NCBI GenBank assembly: GCA_905215225.1
Contig: CAJMPM010000103.1
Coordinates: forward strand, 1-5,860
DNA from: an uncultured bacterium
Lineage (GTDB): Bacteria; Actinomycetota; Coriobacteriia; Coriobacteriales; Coriobacteriaceae
Direction: 5' to 3'
DNA length: 5,860 bases
Below, piece by piece: positions 1 to 5,660 of this stretch (positions within the stretch are counted from its first letter, which is position 1; each line of letters opens with the position of its first letter). Position numbers and translations under genes: made by a program. Under the pieces are notes generated by a model. That model was not told the origin of the DNA, did not search any database, and saw only the letters and a list, made by a program, of their open reading frames with translations.

Positions 1-149
1 CGAGCGATGCTGTCGGTGGGATCATGCTTCTGGGCTCGCTCGAGTGCGATGGCCGTATCGAGCGCATGATGGATGGAAGGTATGCGCCCTCCAAGTTTGC
101 CCTTCACGCCCAGACGCCCTTCGGTCACAATGGAAAACGTGTCAATTAG
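1..149 (+). CDS. dprA: C-terminal end of a DprA-like protein (5' end outside window)
   Basis: Reading from base 3, the frame is open for 48 codons and ends at TAG (147-149). The visible tail includes the stretches LLGSLECDGRIERM and DGRYAP. These resemble the C-terminal winged-helix domain of DprA/Smf, where a line such as 'LxxLExxGxIxRxxGGRY' is typical. DprA loads RecA onto incoming single-stranded DNA during natural transformation and is widely kept in bacteria that are not known to be competent. The call rests on this short tail and on known actinobacterial synteny, in which dprA, xerC, rpsB, tsf, pyrH and frr lie close together. About 18 further residues follow the winged-helix-like part and I recognise no motif in them. 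TopA, which sits between dprA and trmFO in many Firmicutes, is the main alternative, but no zinc-finger cysteines are visible. The gene is probably co-transcribed with trmFO, which starts 14 bases later. Confidence 0.5.
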   Translation, partial: SDAVGGIMLLGSLECDGRIERMMDGRYAPSKFALHAQTPFGHNGKRVN

Positions 150-163
150 AAAGGTGTTTGCAG

Positions 164-1501
164 ATGCAGTTCGATCAGGTGACGGTTATCGGTGGCGGTC
201 TGGCGGGTTCGGAGTGCGCGATCCAGCTGGCAGACCGCGGGTTTGCCGTAAAGCTGTGCGAGATGCGCCCCCAGGTGAGCTCCCCGGCCCACCATACCGA
301 TCACCTGGCAGAGCTCGTCTGCTCCAATTCGTTTAAGTCGACCCGTCCGGATTCTGCGGCTGGTTTGCTGAAGGCCGAGCTTGAGCGCATGGGTTCAGTC
401 CTGCTCGATTGCGCCCATCGCGCGGCTGTTCCCGCCGGCGGCGCCTTGGCGGTCGACCGCGTCAAGTTTTCCGAGCTTGTCGAGGCCGAGGTTGCCGCCC
501 GTCCCAATATCGAGGTCGTGCACGGCGAGGTCACGCAGATTCCCGAGGGCCACGTGGTCATTGCCGCGGGCCCGCTGTGTTCACCGGCGCTGAGCGAAGA
601 GGTTATGAAGCTCGTCGGTGGCGATGCCCTGGCATTCTTTGATGCGGCGGCGCCGATCGTCGATGCCTCCACGCTCGATATGGACGTGCTGTTCTCGCAG
701 TCGCGCTACGAGGAGCAGGGGAGCGGCGACTATCTCAACGCTCCGCTCAACAAGGAGGAGTACGAGGCCTTTATCGAGGCGCTTACCACGGCCGACCGCG
801 TGGTGCTCAAAGACTTTGAGGGCGGCGATCTGTTCCAGGCCTGCCAGCCTGCCGAGGAGGTTGCGCGCACGGGTAAGGATGCCATCCGTTTTGGTGCCAT
901 GAAGCCCGTCGGGCTCACCGACCCGCGCACCGGTCGCCGTCCCTGGGCGGCAATTCAGCTGCGCGCCGAGAACAAGGAGAAGACCGCCTATAACCTGGTG
1001 GGCTTCCAGACCAACTTGACCTTTGGCGAGCAGAAGCGCGTCTTCCATATGGTGCCGGGCCTGGAGAACGCTGAGTTCTTCCGCTACGGTGTCATGCACC
1101 GCAATACCTTTGTCGACGCCCCTCACGTGCTCGATGGCACCTTTGCCGTGCCCGGTACCGGCGTGCGCCTGGCCGGTCAGATCACCGGCACCGAGGGGTA
1201 CATGGAAGCCGTGGCGACAGGTCTGCTCGCGGCGCTCAACACCTATGCCGAGGCTATCGGTGCCGCGGGCGTCGAGTTGCCGCGTGTGGGCGCCCTGGGT
1301 GCGCTCGTGGGCTATGCGACCGATCCTGCCACCGTGGGCTATCAGCCTATGCATGTCAACTTTGGCCTGGTGCCGCCACTCGAGGACGGTAAGCGCCGCA
1401 GCAAGCGCGACCGCTATCAGGCCTATGCGGACCGTGCGCTCGAGGCCCTCGATGCCTACTTGGCCACGCGTTCCGACTTGTTTGGAGGCGACCGGTCATA
1501 G
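164..1501 (+). CDS. trmFO: Methylenetetrahydrofolate-tRNA-(uracil-5-)-methyltransferase TrmFO
   Basis: TrmFO is a cytosolic flavoenzyme that makes 5-methyluridine at position 54 of the tRNA T-loop, with methylenetetrahydrofolate as carbon donor and FAD/NAD(P)H as reductant. The 445-residue product is close to the usual family length of about 435-450. The FAD-binding GGGLAGSE motif is at residues 10-17, followed by EMRP (33-36) and PAHHTD (41-46). The ELVCSNS motif puts a cysteine at residue 53, the number of the known catalytic Cys in Bacillus subtilis TrmFO. The second cysteine is C227, in FQACQP. DAAAPIVD, GQITGTEGYMEA and QPMHVNFGL are further family signatures. I chose ATG 164 because homology starts at MQFDQVTVIG and AGAAAGGTG (148-156) lies at good distance; the frame is open further upstream but that part overlaps the preceding gene and is not family-like. 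It ends in TAG, overlapping the apparent start region of the recombinase. The identification is very secure. Confidence 0.97.
   Translation: MQFDQVTVIGGGLAGSECAIQLADRGFAVKLCEMRPQVSSPAHHTDHLAELVCSNSFKSTRPDSAAGLLKAELERMGSVLLDCAHRAAVPAGGALAVDRVKFSELVEAEVAARPNIEVVHGEVTQIPEGHVVIAAGPLCSPALSEEVMKLVGGDALAFFDAAAPIVDASTLDMDVLFSQSRYEEQGSGDYLNAPLNKEEYEAFIEALTTADRVVLKDFEGGDLFQACQPAEEVARTGKDAIRFGAMKPVGLTDPRTGRRPWAAIQLRAENKEKTAYNLVGFQTNLTFGEQKRVFHMVPGLENAEFFRYGVMHRNTFVDAPHVLDGTFAVPGTGVRLAGQITGTEGYMEAVATGLLAALNTYAEAIGAAGVELPRVGALGALVGYATDPATVGYQPMHVNFGLVPPLEDGKRRSKRDRYQAYADRALEALDAYLATRSDLFGGDRS
1484..1488 (+). promoter_or_regulatory. Shine-Dalgarno site for the xer gene, inside the trmFO end
   Basis: GGAGG lies 6 bases before GTC (1495) and 9 bases before ATA (1498), both in the recombinase frame. 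The next normal start codon in frame, GTG at 1576, is 87 bases away. The site therefore points to initiation at or near 1495-1498, by translational coupling to trmFO, although no ATG, GTG or TTG exists there. Confidence 0.65.
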
Positions 1502-2418
1502 CCTTTGACCTGTACGACACCGTCGACTCTTTTATCGCCTATATCGCACGCGTCGAGGGGCTTTCTCCCAACACGGTGACGGCCTATGGCTCGAGGCTAG
1601 AGCGCTTTGCTGCCTGGTGCGAGCGCGAGGATATTGATGCTTTCGCTGCCGACGTGCGCACCATTCGCTCCTATTTGGCCGAGCTGTCGCGTGGCCAGGT
1701 GGCGGCTCGGACCCTTGCGGCGCATCTGTCTGCCATTCGCTCGCTCTATCGGTGGATGGCTGCCGAGGGAATCGTTGAGGGCGATGCGGTCTCGGCGATA
1801 TCCTCGCCCAAACTGCCGCGCGATCTTCCCGGTGTGCTGACGACCCGGCAAGTCGAGGCGTTGCTCAAGGCCCCCGACACCTCGACGCCTTCGGGGCTGC
1901 GTGATGCAGCGATGCTCGAGCTGCTCTATGCCTCCGGCGCGCGAATCTCGGAGCTCGCGGCGCTCAACATGGAGTCCATTGCTTGGTCAGAGCGAACGCT
2001 GCGACTTTGGGGCAAGGGGAGCAAGGAGCGTATCGTGCCCCTCTATCGGCGCGCTCTCGAGGCGACTCGCCGCTATATTGAGGAGGGGAGGCCACATCTC
2101 CTTGTGCAGGCAAAGCGTGTCGATAGTGCGAACGGCGTGCATCCGCTGTTTATCTCGGCGCGCGGAAACCGCATGAGTGCCGCCATGCTGAGGAGGCGTT
2201 TCCACATGCTTGCGGCACTTGCCGGCATTCCTGCCGACATCGCCCCGCATGCGATGCGCCACACCTTTGCGACCGACCTGCTCGAGGGCGGCGCGGATCT
2301 GCGCTCGGTTCAGGAGCTGCTGGGGCATGCGAGCTTGTCCACGACGCAGATCTATACGCACCTCACGCCCGATCGACTCAAGCGTGCCGTGAGTCAGGCA
2401 CACCCCCGCGGCGAGTAA
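1498..2418 (+). CDS. xerC: XerC/XerD-family tyrosine recombinase with a non-standard start codon
   Basis: This is a site-specific tyrosine recombinase of the Xer type, expected to resolve chromosome dimers at a dif site with a partner Xer protein and FtsK. Counted from ATA 1498 it has 306 residues, near the usual 295-305. The N-terminal core-binding domain includes DSFIAYIARVEGLSPNT (about residues 10-26) and TAYGSRLERF. The catalytic domain carries all six active-site residues: R149 (SGARISEL), K173 (GKGSKER), H251 and R254 (PHAMRHTFA), H277 (LLGHASLSTTQ) and the nucleophile Y286 (IYTHL). R149 and K173 fall within one position of E. coli XerD R148 and K172, which supports an N-terminus near 1498. 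The first ordinary start codon, GTG 1576, would remove the first helix and has no well-placed Shine-Dalgarno site. GGAGG at 1484-1488 instead serves 1495-1498. XerC rather than XerD is suggested only by synteny. Family confidence is high; start and paralogue name are uncertain. Confidence 0.9.
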   Translation: MAFDLYDTVDSFIAYIARVEGLSPNTVTAYGSRLERFAAWCEREDIDAFAADVRTIRSYLAELSRGQVAARTLAAHLSAIRSLYRWMAAEGIVEGDAVSAISSPKLPRDLPGVLTTRQVEALLKAPDTSTPSGLRDAAMLELLYASGARISELAALNMESIAWSERTLRLWGKGSKERIVPLYRRALEATRRYIEEGRPHLLVQAKRVDSANGVHPLFISARGNRMSAAMLRRRFHMLAALAGIPADIAPHAMRHTFATDLLEGGADLRSVQELLGHASLSTTQIYTHLTPDRLKRAVSQAHPRGE

Positions 2419-2435
2419 GAGAAGGGCCTCCCGCG

Positions 2436-2457
2436 CCGCACCGAGGTGTGTGGTTTT
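2436..2457 (+). terminator. Possible weak intrinsic terminator after xer
   Basis: CCGCAC (2436-2441) can pair with GTGTGG (2448-2453), with one G-U pair and a six-base loop, and is followed by TTTT (2454-2457). It lies 18 bases after the recombinase stop codon and just before the rpsB promoter, where a terminator would make sense. The stem is short, so some readthrough is likely. Confidence 0.35.
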
Positions 2458-2466
2458 GATTGCGGG

Positions 2467-2495
2467 TTGGCAGGAAGAGACAATCCTGCTATCAT
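2467..2495 (+). promoter_or_regulatory. Predicted extended -10 promoter for rpsB-tsf
   Basis: TTGGCA (2467-2472) and TATCAT (2490-2495) are separated by exactly 17 bases, and TGC directly precedes the -10 hexamer, giving an extended -10 (TGnTATnAT). Transcription would begin near 2501-2503 and give a leader of about 135 bases. The same nine bases, TGCTATCAT, recur before pyrH. The call is from sequence only. Confidence 0.7.
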
Positions 2496-2501
2496 TCATC
2501 G

Positions 2502-2636
2502 GGTTGCTTCACGGCAACAGGTTTTTATCACGCACGCGCGGCTACTTCATACCGTGGTGCCCGGGCTTTGGTAGCACATGTCCGGGTTGGTTTTGGAGGA
2601 TGACCCCGCGCGGAGGCAAACCACAGGAGGTTTAAC
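2502..2636 (+). promoter_or_regulatory. Structured 5' leader of rpsB, candidate S2 autoregulatory region
   Basis: The untranslated leader is long for a ribosomal protein gene and rich in complementary segments. GTTGC (2503-2507) pairs with GCAAC (2514-2518). CGCGCGG (2535-2541) pairs with CCGCGCG (2606-2612) and encloses smaller options: GTGC 2557-2560 with GCAC 2574-2577, or CCCGG 2560-2564 with CCGGG 2582-2586. AAACC (2618-2622) pairs with GGTTT (2629-2633), which places the AGGAGG Shine-Dalgarno site (2625-2630) in the loop and 3' stem. In gamma-proteobacteria, S2 is known to repress rpsB through its leader. Whether this leader works in that way is inference, and I do not recognise a named RNA family. 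Confidence 0.45.
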
Positions 2637-3365
2637 ATGGCTACCAAGATTAATATCCGCACCCTGCTCGAGGCCGGCTGCCACTTCGGTCACCAGACCC
2701 GTCGCTGGAACCCCAAGATGAAGCCGTTCATCTTCGGTGAGCGCAACGGCATCTACATCCTCGACCTCAAGCAGACCATCCTTGATGCCGATCAGGCCTA
2801 CACCTTCGTCAAGAACGTCGCCAAGGGCGGCAACGTGCTGATCGACGGCCCCAAGAAGCAGGCTCAGGAGGCCGTCAAGAACGCTGCTGAGCGCGCCAAC
2901 ATGCGTTACATCAACCAGCGTTGGCTCGGCGGTATGCTGACCAACTTCGTCACCATCCGCTCCCGCATCAACCGCATGGAGGAGCTCGAGGCCATGGTCG
3001 AGGACGGCCGCATGGCAGTGCTCCCCAAGAAGGAGCAGGCTGTTCTCGGCAAGGAGCTCACTAAGCTCCAGACCAACCTCGGTGGCGCCCGCGACATGAA
3101 GGGTCTGCCCCAGGCTCTCTTCGTCAACGACACCAAGCGCTAGGAGAACGCCATCAAGGAGGCCCAGCGCCTGAACATCCCCGTCGTCGCCCTGATCGAC
3201 ACCAACTCCGATCCCGACGAGGTCGAGTACGGCATCCCCTGCAACGATGACGCCATCTCCGCTGTTACCCTTATGTGCGAGCTCATGGCCGACGCCTGCC
3301 TCGCTGGCTCCGGTAAGGAGCAGGTCTCCGAGGCCGAGATGGCCGCCGAGCCCAAGGCCGAGTAA
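2637..3365 (+). CDS. rpsB: 30S ribosomal protein S2, reading frame interrupted by an in-frame amber codon
   Basis: S2 sits on the back of the small ribosomal subunit and is needed for binding S1 and forming active 30S particles; it is essential in bacteria tested. The frame starts at ATG 2637, six bases after AGGAGG, and shows classic S2 segments: FGHQTRRWNPKMKPFIFGER (17-36), NGIYILDL (37-44), KKQAQEAV (73-80), NQRWLGGMLTNF (93-104) and GLPQALFVNDTKR (156-168). Codon 169 is TAG (3141-3143). The same frame then continues with normal S2 sequence, ENAIKEAQRLNIP, DTNSDPDE and IPCNDDAI, up to TAA at 3363-3365, giving 242 codons if the TAG is read. Without readthrough the product stops at 168 residues and lacks the rest of the Rossmann-like core. 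Frame and codon bias are unchanged on both sides, so the defect is one base substitution, not an indel. Sequencing or assembly error, a real mutation with suppression, or a second intact rpsB are all possible. tsf follows 45 bases later. Confidence 0.93.
3141..3143 (+). other. In-frame TAG codon inside rpsB
   Basis: The local codons are AAG CGC TAG GAG AAC GCC. From memory, the B. subtilis S2 segment reads DPRKERIAV, which aligns the TAG with a conserved Glu; E. coli S2 also has Glu close by. GAG to TAG is a single G-to-T change, and CAG to TAG a single C-to-T change. The next codon in place is already GAG, so an ancestral GAG GAG is plausible. Confidence 0.9.
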
Positions 3366-3410
3366 ATCAGTCCTATTTAAGTCTTTTTCATCTCTTTGAA
3401 AGGAACCACA

Positions 3411-4280
3411 ATGGCCCAGATTACTGCCGCTATGGTCAAGCAGCTCCGCGAGATGACCGACTCCCCGATGATGGAGTGCAAGAAGGCTCTCGTCGAGGCT
3501 GACGGCGACATGGACGTCGCTGTTGACGTTCTGCGCAAGAACGGCCTCGCCAAGGCTGCCAAGAAGGCTGGCCGTGAGACCAACGAGGGCGCTGTCGCCG
3601 CGTTCGTCTCCGAGGACGGCAAGTCCGGCGCTCTGCTCGAGCTTTCCTGCGAGACCGACTTCGTCGGCTCCAACGCCAAGTTCACCGGCTTTGCTTCCAA
3701 GGTCGCCGAGGTTGTCGCCACCACCGAGCCGGCTGACGTCGACGCTCTGCTCGAGAAGCCGATGGGCGAGGAGACCGTTTCCTCCGAGCTCACCGAGATG
3801 ATTCACATCATGGGCGAGAACATGAAGATCGCTCGTTTCTCCGCCCGCAAGGCCGAGAACGGCGCTCTCGCTTCTTACATCCACATGGGTGGTAAGATCG
3901 GTGTCCTCGTCGAGTTCGCTTTCGAGAAGGCCGAGACCGCTCAGGCCGAGTCCTTCAAGACCTTCGCTCACGACGTTGCCCTTCAGGTTGCCGCCGTCGC
4001 CCCGATCTGCGCTACCCGCGATCAGGTTCCGGCCGAGACCGTCGAGCACGAGAAGCAGATCTACATGGCCCAGGCTGCCGAGTCCGGCAAGCCCGAGGCT
4101 ATCCAGGAGAAGATGGCTGTTGGCCGTCTGGAGAAGTTCTACAAGCAGTCCGTGCTCACCGAGCAGGAGTTCATCAAGGACAGCTCCCTCACCATCAAGA
4201 AGTACGCTGAGCAGGTCTCCAAGGAGCTCGGCGACACCATTACCGTCGTTGCCTTTGACCGTCTGGTCCGTGGCGAGTAA
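3411..4280 (+). CDS. tsf: Translation elongation factor Ts
   Basis: EF-Ts is the nucleotide exchange factor that releases GDP from EF-Tu so that it can bind GTP and aminoacyl-tRNA again. The product has 289 residues, within the usual bacterial size. The N-terminal UBA-like domain is clear (VKQLREMTDSPMMECKKAL, residues 9-27; ALVEADGDMDVAV; LRKNGLAKAAKKAGRETNEG). The EF-Tu-contacting motif TDFV is at 82-85 in SCETDFVGSN, close to E. coli D80/F81. Two core subdomains follow, with YIHMGGKIGVLVEF in the middle, and a coiled-coil-like section near residues 205-245. I chose ATG 3411 because the family begins MAQITA and GAAAGGA (3398-3404) lies just upstream. A TTG at 3396, in frame, is inside the Shine-Dalgarno region and unlikely. 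It shares the rpsB transcript, and the 45-base gap has no terminator. Codon use is strongly biased, as in highly expressed genes. Confidence 0.98.
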   Translation: MAQITAAMVKQLREMTDSPMMECKKALVEADGDMDVAVDVLRKNGLAKAAKKAGRETNEGAVAAFVSEDGKSGALLELSCETDFVGSNAKFTGFASKVAEVVATTEPADVDALLEKPMGEETVSSELTEMIHIMGENMKIARFSARKAENGALASYIHMGGKIGVLVEFAFEKAETAQAESFKTFAHDVALQVAAVAPICATRDQVPAETVEHEKQIYMAQAAESGKPEAIQEKMAVGRLEKFYKQSVLTEQEFIKDSSLTIKKYAEQVSKELGDTITVVAFDRLVRGE

Positions 4281-4303
4281 ATAAGCTCTTGTAGCTGGTA
4301 ATG

Positions 4304-4338
4304 AGCAGGCTGTGGGTTTTACTCACAGCCTGCTTTTT
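4304..4338 (+). terminator. Strong intrinsic terminator after tsf
   Basis: AGCAGGCTGTG (4304-4314) pairs perfectly with CACAGCCTGCT (4324-4334). A further G-U and G-C pair can shorten the loop to five bases. The stem runs into TTTTT (4334-4338). It lies 23 bases after the tsf stop and closes the rpsB-tsf unit, so pyrH needs its own promoter. Confidence 0.92.
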
Positions 4339-4339
4339 C

Positions 4340-4368
4340 ATGGCTCTTATCAGAGCCTTTGCTATCAT
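4340..4368 (+). promoter_or_regulatory. Predicted extended -10 promoter for pyrH-frr-uppS
   Basis: TGCTATCAT (4360-4368) matches exactly the extended -10 element of the predicted rpsB promoter. The expected -35 position, 17 bases upstream (ATGGCT, 4340-4345), is a poor match to TTGACA, as is common for extended -10 promoters. The site lies between the tsf terminator and the pyrH Shine-Dalgarno site, and a start near 4374-4376 would give a leader of about 22-24 bases. Confidence 0.6.
4342..4357 (+). repeat. Perfect inverted repeat in the pyrH promoter region
   Basis: GGCTCT and AGAGCC flank the four-base loop TATC. The repeat covers the expected -35 and spacer region upstream of TATCAT (4363-4368). 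It could be an operator for a dimeric regulator. It could also be a small second terminator hairpin, but only TTT follows it. Confidence 0.45.
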
Positions 4369-4397
4369 ATTGAGAGTCTAATTAAAGGAGGATCGCT

Positions 4398-5120
4398 TTG
4401 TCCGACATCCGATATAAACGCGTGCTTCTGAAGCTTTCCGGCGAAGCACTGATGGGCGACGGCCAATATGGCATCGACCCCAAGATTACCGACCATCTTG
4501 CCAAGCAGGTCAAGGAGCTGCTCGCCGTTGGCCATGAGGTCGGCGTTGTTGTCGGCGGCGGCAACATTTTCCGCGGCATGGCCGGCGCTGCCGGTGGCAT
4601 GGATCGCGCCCAGGCCGACTACATGGGCATGCTGGCAACCGTTATGAACGCGCTTGCCCTGCAGGATGCCTTTGAGCACAACGATGTTCCCTGCCGCGTG
4701 ATGAGCGCTATCCAGATGAACGAGATCTGCGAGCCCTATATTCGCCGTCGCGCCATCAACCACCTTTCCAAGGGCAACGTCGTTATTTTTGCCGCCGGTT
4801 CGGGCAATCCGTACTTTACGACCGACACCGCCGCGGCTCTTCGTGCGTGCGAGATCGGCGCCGAGATTCTGATTAAAGCCACCAAGGTTGACGGCATCTA
4901 CGACAAGGATCCCGTCAAGTGCGCCGATGCCGTCCGTTTTGACAAGATTACCTATCACGAGGTTCTCGTCCGCGGTCTGCAGGTTATGGATTCCACGGCT
5001 ACGGCACTGTGCCAGGACAACCGTATGCCGATTTTGGTCCTCAACATCGATGGCGAGGACACCGTCAAGCGCGCGCTTTCGGGTGAGCCCGTCGGCACGC
5101 TCGTCTATCAGGAGGATTAA
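4398..5120 (+). CDS. pyrH: UMP kinase (uridylate kinase)
   Basis: The enzyme phosphorylates UMP to UDP with ATP in pyrimidine nucleotide synthesis. It is the bacterial hexameric type of the amino acid kinase family, usually activated by GTP and inhibited by UTP. The 240-residue product has the family length. KLSGEAL (12-18) is the N-terminal phosphate-binding motif, and GGGNIFRG (53-60) is the glycine-rich loop. DYMGMLATVMNALALQ (74-89) is the signature helix, GSGNPYFTTDTAAALRA (134-150) contacts UMP, and KVDGIYDKDP (163-172) is near the ATP site. Translation starts at TTG 4398, six bases after a strong AAAGGAGG (4384-4391), and the sequence SDIRYKRVLLKLSGEA is normal for the N-terminus; no better start exists. 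The gene is separated from tsf by a terminator and is tightly linked to frr (two bases between stop and ATG), so the two are probably translationally coupled. Confidence 0.98.
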   Translation: MSDIRYKRVLLKLSGEALMGDGQYGIDPKITDHLAKQVKELLAVGHEVGVVVGGGNIFRGMAGAAGGMDRAQADYMGMLATVMNALALQDAFEHNDVPCRVMSAIQMNEICEPYIRRRAINHLSKGNVVIFAAGSGNPYFTTDTAAALRACEIGAEILIKATKVDGIYDKDPVKCADAVRFDKITYHEVLVRGLQVMDSTATALCQDNRMPILVLNIDGEDTVKRALSGEPVGTLVYQED

Positions 5121-5122
5121 GC

Positions 5123-5659
5123 ATGGCAGAGAACATCACCGCCCATATGGACAAGTCGCTCGAGTCCCTCAAGCACAACTTCTCCAAGGTTCGCACGGGC
5201 CGCGCCAACTCTAACATTCTGTCCGACATTTCGGTCGATTACTACGGTGTTCCCACGCCGGTTACCCAGGTTGCCGCCGTTAAGACCCCCGAGGCTCACA
5301 TGCTGCTTATCGAGCCCTGGGACAAGGCGCTCGTCAACGCAATCGTGAAGGCTATCAGCGCTTCCGATCTGGGCATTACTCCCAACTCTGACGGTACCGT
5401 CGTGCGCCTGCCGTTCCCGGCTCCCACCGAGGAGCGTCGTCGCGAGCTCGTCAAGGAGTGCCGCGAGTATGCCGAGCAGGCCAAGGTCTCCATTCGCAAC
5501 ATCCGTCGCGACTTTAACAACAAGCTCGAGCGCGACGAAGAGCTCACCGAGGACGATGTCCGTCGCGAGCAGGCCAAGGTCCAGAAGCACACCGATGAGT
5601 ATGTCGCCAAGGTCGAGGAGCTTCTGAAGGAAAAAGAAGCCGAGGTCATGGAGATCTAA
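5123..5659 (+). CDS. frr: Ribosome recycling factor
   Basis: RRF acts with EF-G to split the 70S ribosome after termination so that the subunits can be reused. At 178 residues it is close to the usual 185. Domain I, the long three-helix bundle, is formed by the N-terminal helix with the signature VRTGRANSNIL (23-33) and by the charged C-terminal helices (about 103-178), including RNIRRDFNNKLE. Domain II, the small beta domain, lies about 34-102 and includes YYGVPTPVTQVA, HMLLIEPWDKA and LGITPNSDGTVVRLPFP. ATG 5123 follows the pyrH stop by two bases, with AGGAGG (5110-5115) inside the end of pyrH, so coupling with pyrH is likely. The pyrH-frr pairing is conserved in most bacteria. Nothing is missing from the visible signature residues. 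Confidence 0.98.
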   Translation: MAENITAHMDKSLESLKHNFSKVRTGRANSNILSDISVDYYGVPTPVTQVAAVKTPEAHMLLIEPWDKALVNAIVKAISASDLGITPNSDGTVVRLPFPAPTEERRRELVKECREYAEQAKVSIRNIRRDFNNKLERDEELTEDDVRREQAKVQKHTDEYVAKVEELLKEKEAEVMEI

Positions 5660-5660
5660 G

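Noticed and set aside
581..1354. A 257-codon minus-strand frame opposite trmFO
   Set aside because: It lies fully within trmFO, has no recognisable motif and is explained by codon bias of the true gene.
2450..2635. A 61-codon plus-strand frame from GTG 2450 through the rpsB leader
   Set aside because: It begins upstream of the predicted promoter, covers promoter and leader structures, and shows no family features or Shine-Dalgarno site.
3141..3143. Genome-wide reassignment of TAG to an amino acid, or pyrrolysine use
   Set aside because: TAG ends the dprA-like gene and trmFO at natural C-termini in the same window, and no pyl genes or methylamine genes are visible here. A suppressor tRNA elsewhere in the genome cannot be excluded.
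3156..3173. Reinitiation after the rpsB amber, with AAGGAGG (3156-3162) 8 bases before an in-frame CTG (3171)
   Set aside because: AAGGAGG is simply the codons for Lys-Glu plus a G and fits the family sequence. CTG is a poor initiator, and a split S2 is not a known arrangement.
3366..3410. A terminator or separate promoter between rpsB and tsf
   Set aside because: The 45-base gap is AT-rich with T runs but has no stable stem and no convincing -35/-10 pair, so co-transcription is simpler.
2547..4049. A 500-codon open frame on the minus strand opposite rpsB and tsf
   Set aside because: Its protein is low-complexity Leu/Gly/Asp/Val/Glu-rich text, as expected from the complement of strongly biased GC-rich codons. 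It lacks a good start signal and lies over two confident genes.
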